Below, piece by piece: positions 1 to 5,542 of a stretch of DNA of 7,397 bases (the stretch's first letter is position 1; each line of letters starts with the position of its first letter). The position numbers and the translations under genes were made by a program. The notes beneath the pieces were generated by a model. It had not been told where the DNA came from. It worked only from the letters and a program-made list of their open reading frames with translations, and did no database searches. Source of the stretch: Clostridia bacterium. GTDB lineage: Bacteria; Bacillota; DSM-521; Neomoorellales; SLTJ01. The stretch is taken from NCBI GenBank assembly GCA_014360105.1, contig JACIYD010000073.1, forward strand, positions 1 to 7,397, written 5' to 3'.

Positions 1-1042
1 CGCCGCGGGGACGGACACGGTGATGGACTTAAGCACCGGCGGGGATCTGGTACGCTGTCGGCGGGAACTGCTGGCGGCCTGCCCCGTACCCCTGGGAACG
101 GTGCCGGTTTACCAGGCAATGGTCCAGGCGCAGGAGAAGCACGGCGCGATGATTTTGTTGACTGCCGAAGAACTGTTCGCCGTAATCGAGGAACAGGCGG
201 CCGACGGGGTTGACTTCATCACCGTCCACTGCGGTGTCACCGGCGCGGTGGTGGAACGCCTGGCCAGACAAGGGCGCTTGATGGACATCGTCAGTCGCGG
301 CGGCGCCTTCCTCGCGGCCTGGATCTTGCACCACGGTAAGGAAAATCCTCTTTATGCCGACTTCGACCGGCTGCTGGAGATTGCGCGGCGTTACGATGTT
401 ACCCTGAGCCTGGGCGACGGCCTGCGGCCCGGCTGCCTGGCCGATGCCACCGACCGGGCCCAGGTCCAGGAACTTCTCTTTCTCGGGGAACTGGTGGACC
501 GGGCGCGGGACTACGGTGTCCAGGTAATGGTAGAAGGACCGGGGCATCTGCCGCTCTCCGAGATCGCGGCCAACATCCAGTTGGAGAAGAAGCTCTGTCG
601 CCAGGCTCCCTTTTACGTGCTGGGGCCCCTGGTGACCGACATTGCTCCGGGCTATGATCATATTGCCGCCGCCATCGGGGGAGCGGTGGCCGCGGCTGCC
701 GGTGCCGACTTCCTGTGCTATGTCACACCCGCCGAGCATCTCGGTCTACCCGGGCCGGATGACGTGCGCGAGGGCGTGATCGCCGCGCGTTTGGCCGCCC
801 ATGCCGCCGATCTGGCCAAGGGGCTGCGGCAGGCCTGGGAATGGGACGCTGCCATGTCGCGGGCACGCAAGGCGCTGGATTGGGAGAAGCAGGCGACACT
901 GGCAATTGATCCGGAGGCGGCCCGCCGGGGGCGGCGGCGGCGTAATCCGCAAGCACTTGACACCTGCTCGATGTGCGGCGCATACTGTGCCATGCAACTG
1001 ATCGCCCGTTATCTCGGTAAGCCGCTCACCCCCTGTTCCTGA
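1..1042 (+). CDS. thiC: Phosphomethylpyrimidine synthase ThiC, 5'-truncated by window edge
   Basis: ThiC is a radical-SAM, 4Fe-4S enzyme that rearranges 5-aminoimidazole ribotide into hydroxymethylpyrimidine phosphate for thiamine synthesis in the cytoplasm. The reading frame is open from base 2 and runs into the family block [13 protein letters not shown], so the gene continues upstream; the GTG at 20 is internal. About 346 residues are visible of a usual length near 430. Family landmarks seen are [60 protein letters not shown] and [12 protein letters not shown]. The C-terminal cluster motif is C-S-M-C-G-A-Y-C at 965-988, with CX2CX3C spacing; E. coli ThiC has CX2CX4C. From memory, the shorter spacing is common in clostridial and archaeal-type ThiC. 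An alternative is a ThiC paralogue making 5-hydroxybenzimidazole (BzaA/BzaB/BzaF type), which the visible part cannot exclude. Confidence 0.95.
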   Translation, partial: AAGTDTVMDLSTGGDLVRCRRELLAACPVPLGTVPVYQAMVQAQEKHGAMILLTAEELFAVIEEQAADGVDFITVHCGVTGAVVERLARQGRLMDIVSRGGAFLAAWILHHGKENPLYADFDRLLEIARRYDVTLSLGDGLRPGCLADATDRAQVQELLFLGELVDRARDYGVQVMVEGPGHLPLSEIAANIQLEKKLCRQAPFYVLGPLVTDIAPGYDHIAAAIGGAVAAAAGADFLCYVTPAEHLGLPGPDDVREGVIAARLAAHAADLAKGLRQAWEWDAAMSRARKALDWEKQATLAIDPEAARRGRRRRNPQALDTCSMCGAYCAMQLIARYLGKPLTPCS

Positions 1043-1232
1043 AGGAGAAGGAATTCATTAGTGCGGCGCGAAATCAAGTAACGTGGGTTGGTCGCCGGCT
1101 GCCGGCACCTGCCTTGTCGGGCACCGCAGCAGGACGGACCTGTAAGAGCGAGGGCGCCGTACATGAGGTGGTTCTCGGCAGCACGGGTGCCGGTGGCGGC
1201 GAGGCCGGAATTCTTCGAGGGAGCCAGGGTAG
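1043..1232. other. GC-rich intergenic gap between thiC and the uracil-DNA glycosylase gene
   Basis: These 190 bases contain no convincing gene, riboswitch or tRNA. A purine-rich stretch directly after the thiC stop (AAGGAGAAGG, 1042-1051) looks like a ribosome binding site, but the only nearby start (GTG 1061) opens a frame of six codons. An 8-bp inverted repeat (CCGGCACC at 1102-1109, GGTGCCGG at 1186-1193) could pair across 76 bases; in such GC-rich DNA this may be chance. There is no T-tract that would make an intrinsic terminator. The 3' end provides the SD-like GAGGGAG used by the next gene. Confidence 0.5.
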
Positions 1233-1862
1233 ATGTACGGTTCGCTCGCCGAGCTGGAAGCGGATTGCCGCCGGTGCCGCCGCTGCGGCCTGCGGGCCGG
1301 TTGCCAACAAGTAGTCTTCGGCGAAGGGCCTCCCAAGGCACGCCTGATGCTGGTCGGCGAGGGGCCAGGGGCACAAGAAGACAAGGAAGGGCGGCCTTTT
1401 GTCGGCGCGGCCGGGCAGTTGCTCGATCGCATCCTGGCCGCGGTCGGTTTTACCCGGCGGGAGGTCTACATCACCAACGTGGTGAAATGCCGCCCTCCGG
1501 GCAACCGGCTTCCCACGCCGCTGGAGGTGGCCAGTTGCCGCCCTTTTCTGCTCGAACAGCTCAGGCTGATCAACCCTGCGCTTTTGGTCTGTCTGGGTGC
1601 GCTGGCCACGCAGACGCTGGTCGATCCCCAGGCCCGCATCACCCAGGTACGGGGCAAATGGTTCGAGAAAGACGGCCGCAAGATTCTGCCCACCTATCAT
1701 CCGGCGGCCCTCTTGCGCGATGAAATGAAAAAGCGGCCTGTCTGGGAAGATTTCCAGAAAGTGCGCGCCGCCTGGAAAGCGCTCGGCGAAGAGGCTCGCT
1801 CCGGGGTGGGAGGCCCGATTAAGGCCGAACAACGCCGGCTAGAATTCTTCAAGGAGAGCTAA
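1233..1862 (+). CDS. Family 4 (UdgA-type) 4Fe-4S uracil-DNA glycosylase
   Basis: This cytoplasmic enzyme excises uracil from DNA, the first step of base-excision repair after cytosine deamination or dUMP incorporation; the family is frequent in thermophiles. The 209-residue protein has motif 1 G-E-G-P-G-A-Q-E-D (42-50), followed by GRPFVGAAGQLLD (53-65). The TNVVKCRPPGNR block is at 81-92, and the motif 2 histidine lies in YHPAALLR (His156). The probable cluster ligands are Cys15, Cys18, Cys86 and Cys102; the latter two match the numbering I remember for the Thermus enzyme. Two further cysteines, 12 and 24, flank the first pair and are an individual feature. The ATG at 1233 follows GAGGGAG by about 10 bases and gives the usual N-terminus. 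The tail after residue 185 is a charged extension without a recognised domain. Gaps of 190 and 201 bp on either side suggest it is not tightly coupled to its neighbours. Confidence 0.93.
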   Translation: MYGSLAELEADCRRCRRCGLRAGCQQVVFGEGPPKARLMLVGEGPGAQEDKEGRPFVGAAGQLLDRILAAVGFTRREVYITNVVKCRPPGNRLPTPLEVASCRPFLLEQLRLINPALLVCLGALATQTLVDPQARITQVRGKWFEKDGRKILPTYHPAALLRDEMKKRPVWEDFQKVRAAWKALGEEARSGVGGPIKAEQRRLEFFKES

Positions 1863-1871
1863 CATAGAAGT

Positions 1872-1892
1872 GCCCCATGGGGCGTGGCCCCA
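1872..1892. repeat. Overlapping palindrome and hairpin around a potential ATG
   Basis: GCCCCATGGGGC (1872-1883) is a perfect 12-nt palindrome. Its right arm can instead pair with the next bases: TGGGGC (1878-1883) and GCCCCA (1887-1892) form a perfect 6-bp stem with a GTG loop. The two pairings exclude each other. No run of T follows, so it is not a classic intrinsic terminator, although it sits 10 bases after the glycosylase stop codon and could slow transcription or protect an mRNA end. The ATG at 1877 lies at the palindrome centre. Confidence 0.6.
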
Positions 1893-2005
1893 CAACGAAG
1901 GCAACTTTTGGCATCGCGGCGACCAAGCTTTTGGCGAGGGTGGGAAGCGGTATTCTCAAAGGAGCGGAAAAGGGTCGCATAGGGAAATATTTAAGGGGAC
2001 TATAA
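1877..2005 (+). CDS. Possible small cationic protein, 42 residues, unrecognised
   Basis: This small frame opens with ATG at 1877 and stops with TAA at 2003-2005. The predicted peptide starts M-G-R-G-P-T-T-K and continues through a stretch alternating Ala/Ile/Leu/Gly with Lys/Arg. By count it has nine Lys/Arg and one Glu, and could form an amphipathic cationic helix. Against it, there is no SD at a normal distance: AAGGAG at 1851-1856 is about 20 bases upstream. The start sits in a palindrome, several late codons (ATA, TTA, CTA) are unusual beside the neighbouring genes, and third-position GC is visibly lower than in those genes. I recognise no family. It may be non-coding. Confidence 0.2.
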   Translation: MGRGPTTKATFGIAATKLLARVGSGILKGAEKGRIGKYLRGL

Positions 2006-2019
2006 GGTAAGGGGACTAT
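1992..2019. repeat. Pair of 12-nt direct repeats, 16-nt period
   Basis: TAAGGGGACTAT occurs at 1992-2003 and again, identically, at 2008-2019. Each copy is followed by AAGG, directly after the first and after one C in the second. The second copy ends 44 bases before the tsaE start. Spacing of 16 nt is not a whole number of helical turns. They could be a tandem operator or a local duplication; the function is unknown. Confidence 0.7.
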
Positions 2020-2063
2020 CAAGGAATGATGAAGGATAGAGGAGCGCGCCGGGGGCGGAACCT

Positions 2064-2555
2064 TTGTGGCAAGTAGTAGTGGATAGCGCCGCCGCCACCG
2101 TTGAACTGGGCCGGTCTCTTGGCGAACTCCTCGCAAACGGCGATATTATCTTACTGAGCGGCGGCCTCGGCAGCGGTAAGACCACGCTTACCCAGGGAAT
2201 TGCCGTCGGCCTGGGTGTAGGCGAACCGGTGACCAGCCCCAGCTTCACCCTGGTGCATGAATACGCGGGTCGGTTGCCCCTCTACCATCTTGACCTTTAC
2301 CGTCTCGACCCCGAAGCGGTATGGGAGCTGGGTCTGGTAGAGTATTTCGGCCGCGGCGTGGTGGTGGTTGAATGGCCGGAAAGGCTGGGAGCCCTGCTGC
2401 CGCGGGAGCACCTTTGGGTAGACCTTCAACCGGGAGCGGAAGAAAACGAGCGGCTTGTGTGGTGGCGGGCAAAGGGCAGCCGCCACCGCCGTCTCTTGAA
2501 GGAGTTGCGTTGCCGATGCGCGTCCTGGGCCTTGAAACGGCAGGTCGGGCCGTGA
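2064..2555 (+). CDS. tsaE: tRNA t6A biosynthesis ATPase TsaE
   Basis: TsaE is the small P-loop ATPase that binds the TsaB-TsaD heterodimer and drives its cycling while threonylcarbamoyl is transferred to A37 of ANN-decoding tRNAs. The 163-residue protein shows the Walker A motif G-G-L-G-S-G-K-T (33-40), SPSFTLVHEY (58-67; the family usually has SPTF), HLDLYRL (75-81) and VEWPERL (102-108). These come in the order and spacing of the family. The start is TTG at 2064: a stop at 2037 closes the frame upstream and no ATG or GTG lies between them. The SD is poor (GGGCGGA just upstream), which suggests modest translation. The last 40 bases overlap tsaB. The C-terminal tail (about 139-163) is Arg/Lys/Cys-rich and codes in the overlap, so it is probably unconstrained. 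Confidence 0.95.
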   Translation: MWQVVVDSAAATVELGRSLGELLANGDIILLSGGLGSGKTTLTQGIAVGLGVGEPVTSPSFTLVHEYAGRLPLYHLDLYRLDPEAVWELGLVEYFGRGVVVVEWPERLGALLPREHLWVDLQPGAEENERLVWWRAKGSRHRRLLKELRCRCASWALKRQVGP

Positions 2556-3205
2556 GTGCCGCCCTGGTGGAAGGAAGCGAAGTCCTGGCCGAGGCCTGGC
2601 TGGCGGCGCCTCAGCAACACTGCCGCGAGCTCATCTCCCTGGTGGACTGGTGCCTGGGCAAGGCTGGCACAACCCTGGCTGCGGTTGACGGCTTGGCCGT
2701 CTCCCTCGGCCCCGGTTCCTTTACCGGTCTGCGCATTGGGCTTGCCACGGCCAAAGCGCTGGCGCTGGCCGTGAAGAAGAAACTGGTAGGCGTACCCACC
2801 TTGGAAGCGATCGCCGCAGCCGCGCCGCACTTTGCCGGTATTGTCTGCCCTGTACTCCCCTCCCGGCCGGGAGAAGTCTACCTGGCCTTCTTGCGGCGCC
2901 GCGGCGATAGCTGGGATTACCTGGTGCCACCTCGGGCCTTACCGCCGCGCGATCTTCCCTCTCTTTTGCCCCCCGGTGAAGAAAAGGTGCTGCTCGTCGG
3001 CGAAGCGGCCCCTCTGGTCGCGTCGCTGGTCGAAGGAGGCGCGAAAAGCCGCCTCCTCGTGGCCGATCCGGTAGCCGGGCGTTTGCAGGCCGCCCGGATC
3101 GCCTACCTGGGGTCAAAGAAGTTTGCCGCCGGTCTCGCGGACGACCCTTTGCGCCTCGAACCCCTTTACCTGCGACCACCGGGAATCACCGCCAGAGGAA
3201 GGTGA
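2516..3205 (+). CDS. tsaB: tRNA t6A biosynthesis protein TsaB
   Basis: TsaB is an actin/ASKHA-fold, TsaD-like protein without catalytic activity of its own; it dimerises with TsaD and is required for t6A formation. The 229-residue protein starts M-R-V-L-G-L-E-T-A, corresponding to the family's M-x-I-L-x-I-D-T-S, and carries the hallmark GPGSFTGLRIGLATAKALA block (65-83). PSRPGEVYLAF (115-125) stands where relatives often have a D-A-R-R-x-E-V-Y type segment. It ends with the usual LEPLYLRPP. The start is ambiguous: GAAGGAG (2498-2504) is 5 bases from TTG 2510 and 11 from ATG 2516; I chose ATG because it gives the canonical N-terminus, and TTG would add two residues. The start lies inside tsaE (40-bp overlap) and the stop overlaps the rimI GTG, so translational coupling is likely on both sides. 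Confidence 0.95.
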   Translation: MRVLGLETAGRAVSAALVEGSEVLAEAWLAAPQQHCRELISLVDWCLGKAGTTLAAVDGLAVSLGPGSFTGLRIGLATAKALALAVKKKLVGVPTLEAIAAAAPHFAGIVCPVLPSRPGEVYLAFLRRRGDSWDYLVPPRALPPRDLPSLLPPGEEKVLLVGEAAPLVASLVEGGAKSRLLVADPVAGRLQAARIAYLGSKKFAAGLADDPLRLEPLYLRPPGITARGR

Positions 3206-3717
3206 CCCTCTTGTCGGCGTACCGCATCGAGAGGATGCAAGCTTCCCACCTTGACCAGGTATTGCAGATCGAAAGGGTCTCCTTTCCTACTCCCTGGTCG
3301 CGCCAGGCTTTCTTGAGCGAACTCTATCACAACGACTTTGCCCATTACTATGTCTGCCTGCTCGACGGCCGGGTAGTCGGCTATGCCGGGATGTGGGTCA
3401 TTCTCGACGAAGCACATGTAACGAACGTTGCCGTCCATCCCCAGTATCGGGGTCAGCAAATTGGCCAGCGGCTGCTTGCTTATCTGCTCGGCGAGGCGGC
3501 CGGGCGCGGGGCTGCGCGCATCACCTTGGAGGTGCGGCCTTCCAACCAGCCCGCGCAACACCTTTATCAAAAGCTGGGTTTTAAGCCCGTAGGCGTGCGC
3601 AAAGGTTACTACACCGATACGCACGAAGACGCCATCATCATGTGGCGGCGGCTGGACCACCGCCGTACTCGGGCCGGGGCGGAAGAGGGGCCGAGCCCGG
3701 AGGAGAGCGGCGCATAA
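3202..3717 (+). CDS. rimI: Ribosomal protein bS18-alanine N-acetyltransferase RimI-like (GNAT)
   Basis: GNAT-fold acetyl-CoA-dependent N-terminal acetyltransferase; RimI acetylates the N-terminal Ala of ribosomal protein bS18, and relatives can be broader. With GTG at 3202 as residue 1, family features are IERVSFPTPWS (23-33), DEAHVTNVAVHPQYRG (69-84), LEVRPSNQPAQHLYQKLGF (109-127), GYY (135-137) and DAIIMWRRL. Glu110 and Tyr122 have the same 12-residue spacing as the catalytic Glu103/Tyr115 pair known for Salmonella RimI. The acetyl-CoA loop reads R-G-Q-Q-I-G (83-88), with Gln in place of the first Gly of the usual R/Q-x-x-G-x-G/A. The GTG overlaps the tsaB stop as GTGA; TTG 3211, in frame and 8 bases after AGAGGAAGG, has a better-spaced SD and may be the true start. 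A charged tail of about 20 residues (Gly/Glu/Pro/Arg) extends past the domain. rimI between tsaB and tsaD is a common Firmicute arrangement. Confidence 0.92.
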   Translation: MTLLSAYRIERMQASHLDQVLQIERVSFPTPWSRQAFLSELYHNDFAHYYVCLLDGRVVGYAGMWVILDEAHVTNVAVHPQYRGQQIGQRLLAYLLGEAAGRGAARITLEVRPSNQPAQHLYQKLGFKPVGVRKGYYTDTHEDAIIMWRRLDHRRTRAGAEEGPSPEESGA

Positions 3718-3742
3718 AAGAAACTAGCCGGGGGGCGGTGAA

Positions 3743-4801
3743 GTGCTGGCTATCCTGGGTATAGATACTTCTTGCGATGAAAGTGCCGCGGGGATCGTCG
3801 TCGACGGCCGGTTCCTGCGCAGCAATGTCATCGCTTCCCAGATAGCGGTGCACCGCGCCTACGGCGGCGTGGTGCCGGAGGTCGCCTCCCGGGCCCACCT
3901 AACCAGCCTGCCGCCGGTGTTGATCCGCGCCCTGGAAGAGGCCGGCCTCTCTTACGCCGACCTGGGGGCGGTGGCGGTAACACAGGGACCGGGGCTGGTC
4001 GGCGCCCTCCTCGTAGGGGTGGCGGCGGCCAAGGCGCTGGCCTACGCGCTCAAGATCCCCCTGATCCCAGTGCACCATCTGCTCGGTCACCTTTACAGTT
4101 GCTGGCTGGCCCGCCCGGACCTTTCCTTTCCCGCCGTCTGTTTGGTGGCATCAGGTGGCCACACCAGTCTCCTCCTTTGGGAAGACCATTTGCGGGTGAC
4201 CGTGGTGGGGCGCACCCGCGACGATGCCGCTGGCGAGGCCTTCGACAAAGTAGCCCGCTATCTCGGCTTGCCCTATCCGGGTGGCCCGGCGCTTGAAGAA
4301 TTGGCGCGGGAAGGTGATCCACGTGCCTTTTCTTTCCCCCGCGCCTGGCTTGAGCCGGAGACCCTGGACTTCAGCTTCAGCGGGCTGAAAACGGCGGTGG
4401 TGAATTGCTGTCGCCGACTCGAGGCGTCTGGTAGATCGTTGCCGCTGGCGGACGTGGCCGCTTCCTTCCAGGCGGCGGTGGTAGAGGTTCTGGTGGAGAA
4501 GACGGCGCGGGCAATGCATACCTTTCGGGGAAGCACTCTGGCCCTGGCTGGCGGGGTGGCGGCCAACGAATCCCTGCGGCAAAGCCTCGCGGCGCGCGCC
4601 TCGGCCGAAGGCTGGGACCTGGTGGTGCCGCCCCGTGAGCTTTGCACCGATAACGGCGCGATGGTGGCCGCGGCCGGCTATTTTCTTTACCGCGGGGGCC
4701 GGTACGGCGATGTCTTTCTGGAAGCCGTGCCGGCACTCAGGCTCGAGGATTTTCTTCCGCCGTTTTTTCCAGGCGCTATTGTGGATAAATCCGGTAGGTA
4801 A
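3743..4801 (+). CDS. tsaD: tRNA N6-adenosine threonylcarbamoyltransferase TsaD
   Basis: TsaD (formerly Gcp/YgjD) transfers the threonylcarbamoyl group from threonylcarbamoyl-AMP to N6 of A37 in tRNAs reading ANN codons, acting with TsaB and TsaE. The 352-residue protein begins M-L-A-I-L-G-I-D-T-S-C-D-E-S, the family signature. Metal ligands are expected to be His112 and His116 in HHLLGH (111-116) and Asp303 in CTDNGAM. Other blocks are GGVVPEVASRAH (41-52), TQGPGLVGALLVG (80-92), LVASGGHTSL (134-143), EAFDKVARYLGLPYPGGP (165-182), FSFSGLKTAV (210-219) and LAGGVAANESLR (268-279). The GTG start at 3743 follows a weak GGCGGTGAA site, 25 bases after the rimI stop. Two lines of evidence suggest the gene ends the t6A unit: the following gap is AT-rich and the next gene has its own strong SD. 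The last codons contain a perfect DnaA-box 9-mer (4780-4788). Confidence 0.97.
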   Translation: MLAILGIDTSCDESAAGIVVDGRFLRSNVIASQIAVHRAYGGVVPEVASRAHLTSLPPVLIRALEEAGLSYADLGAVAVTQGPGLVGALLVGVAAAKALAYALKIPLIPVHHLLGHLYSCWLARPDLSFPAVCLVASGGHTSLLLWEDHLRVTVVGRTRDDAAGEAFDKVARYLGLPYPGGPALEELAREGDPRAFSFPRAWLEPETLDFSFSGLKTAVVNCCRRLEASGRSLPLADVAASFQAAVVEVLVEKTARAMHTFRGSTLALAGGVAANESLRQSLAARASAEGWDLVVPPRELCTDNGAMVAAAGYFLYRGGRYGDVFLEAVPALRLEDFLPPFFPGAIVDKSGR

Positions 4802-4873
4802 AGCAGATCTGCCTGTGGATATTGGGGATAAAACTGTGAATAAGCCTGATCTCAGCAAGAACGTTGTGGACAA
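4780..4873 (-). promoter_or_regulatory. Candidate DnaA-box cluster, five same-orientation 9-mers
   Basis: Read on the minus strand against TTATNCACA, the sites are TTATCCACA (4780-4788, perfect), ATATCCACA (4814-4822, one mismatch), TTATCCCCA (4823-4831, one mismatch), TTATTCACA (4835-4843, perfect) and TTGTCCACA (4865-4873, one mismatch). All five point the same way within 94 bases. By hand count 4801-4920 is 50/120 G+C, and 4881-4920 only 13/40, whereas the surrounding genes are above 60% by eye. The boxes plus an adjacent AT-rich stretch resemble a DnaA-binding cluster. No dnaA, dnaN, rpmH or other origin-linked gene is visible, so an extra-oriC regulatory or titration site is more likely than the main origin. 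I recall that Bacillus subtilis has an extra-oriC DnaA-box cluster next to gcp (tsaD); this needs confirmation. Confidence 0.65.
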
Positions 4874-4946
4874 GCAGGACTTTAACCTTTATCGTCAAAT
4901 ACAGATTCGTGGGTTTTTCTAAAATTGGGCGTCAAGGAGGTGGGTG
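4802..4946. other. AT-richer intergenic region between tsaD and the folate cyclo-ligase gene
   Basis: Apart from the DnaA-like boxes, this gap holds a perfect 10-nt palindrome GCAGATCTGC (4803-4812) and an AT-rich segment ending GGGTTTTTCTAAAATT (4911-4926). The T-run has no GC-rich stem before it, so I do not call a terminator. TAAAAT (4920-4925) resembles a -10 box but lacks a recognisable -35 at 16-18 bases. It ends with the strong AAGGAGG SD (4934-4940) of the next gene. Confidence 0.5.
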
Positions 4947-5537
4947 ATGGTAAGGGCGGCACTCCGTCGCGACTTGATTGCCCGGCGGCTTGCCCTGACG
5001 ACAGAGGAAGTGGCCAGAAGGAGCGAGGCGATTATCGGCCGGGTAGAACAACTTCCTGCTTATGGGCAGGCGCGGGTACTGATGACCTATGTGGCCTTTC
5101 GGCAAGAAGTAGAGACAAGGGAGCTGATCCGCCGCGCGCTGGCGCACGGCAAGCAGGTGGTTGTGCCGCGCGTCGACCGCGAAGAGCACAGGCTGCTGGC
5201 CGTGGCCATCGACGGTTTGCAAGATCTTTTTCCCGGAGCCTGGGGCATTCCTGAGCCGAAAGCGGTAGCAGGGCGTACGGTGGCGCCGTCGGCTATAGAC
5301 GTGGTCATTGTGCCCGGGGTTGCCTTTGACCGTTGCGGCAACCGTCTTGGCTACGGGGGCGGCTACTACGATCGTTTTCTTCCCACCCTGCGCCCCGCGG
5401 CAGCGGTGGTGGCCCTGGCCTATGGTTTCCAGGTTCTTCAGGAGTTGCCTCCGGGTCCTCATGACGTGCCGGTACAATACGTGGTCACCGAAGACGAAGT
5501 AATTGTCTGTCGAAGGAAAGGAGAGGAGGCCCGCTGA
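4947..5537 (+). CDS. 5-formyltetrahydrofolate cyclo-ligase (MTHFS)
   Basis: The enzyme uses ATP to convert 5-formyl-THF to 5,10-methenyl-THF in the cytoplasm, returning this storage and by-product folate to the one-carbon pool. The 196-residue length is normal. The diagnostic motif N-R-L-G-Y-G-G-G-Y-Y-D-R-F-L is at 132-145; FRQEVET (51-57), GIPEP (100-104), DVVIVPGVAFD (118-128) and HDVPVQYVVTE (172-182) also fit the family. The N-terminal basic helix reads V-R-A-A-L-R-R, with Arg where relatives usually have Lys. ATG 4947 is preferred because AAGGAGG (4934-4940) stands 6 bases upstream; the adjacent GTG 4944 would be too close. It is the first gene of an apparent unit with the NuoE- and NuoF-like genes (5-bp and 13-bp spacings). 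Common gene-symbol synonyms are fthC, ygfA and yqgN. Confidence 0.95.
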   Translation: MVRAALRRDLIARRLALTTEEVARRSEAIIGRVEQLPAYGQARVLMTYVAFRQEVETRELIRRALAHGKQVVVPRVDREEHRLLAVAIDGLQDLFPGAWGIPEPKAVAGRTVAPSAIDVVIVPGVAFDRCGNRLGYGGGYYDRFLPTLRPAAAVVALAYGFQVLQELPPGPHDVPVQYVVTEDEVIVCRRKGEEAR

Positions 5538-5542
5538 CGCCA

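Larger units (their letters stand above)
1863..2063. other. Intergenic region with palindrome, small ORF and direct repeats
   Basis: This 201-bp gap separates the glycosylase gene from the t6A cluster. From left to right it holds a GC-rich palindrome/hairpin (1872-1892), a possible 42-codon ORF (1877-2005), a pair of 12-nt direct repeats (1992-2019) and a purine-rich segment leading to tsaE. A promoter for the tsaE cluster would be expected here. The nearest match to a -10 element is TATAAG at 2001-2006 inside the repeats, but no good -35 is spaced to it, so no promoter is called. Confidence 0.5.

Noticed and set aside
29..739. Long minus-strand ORF opposite thiC
   Set aside because: It is an antisense shadow of a gene with unambiguous family motifs on the + strand.
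1061..1081. Six-codon ORF (GTG to TAA) after an AAGGAG-like site downstream of thiC
   Set aside because: The SD-to-start distance is about 13 bases, the peptide is only six residues, and there is no attenuator structure after it.
1102..1193. Long-range stem CCGGCACC/GGTGCCGG as a riboswitch or leader structure
   Set aside because: A lone 8-bp pairing in GC-rich DNA is easily chance, and no conserved riboswitch core (TPP, cobalamin or SAM) was seen around it.
1870..2010. 46-codon GTG-started ORF in another frame of the glycosylase-tsaE gap
   Set aside because: Its composition (many Trp, His, Gly; almost no Leu or Val) is unlike a protein, and it conflicts with the more protein-like 1877-2005 frame.
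1849..2136. Minus-strand 95-codon ORF across the same gap
   Set aside because: It overlaps both flanking genes, has a Pro/Arg-rich composition expected from antisense GC-rich DNA, and matches no family I know.
4780..4920. The DnaA-box cluster as the chromosomal oriC
   Set aside because: No dnaA, dnaN, recF, gyrB, rpmH or gidA/parAB gene is nearby; an extra-oriC cluster explains it better.
4635..4922. 95-codon + strand ORF overlapping the tsaD end and containing repeated V-D and K-x-D words
   Set aside because: Most of it is an out-of-frame shadow of tsaD; the repeated words come from the DnaA-box-like TGTGGATAA repeats and not from a protein family.
4911..4926. T-run after tsaD as an intrinsic terminator
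   Set aside because: No GC-rich hairpin precedes the T-run, so it does not meet the usual terminator pattern.
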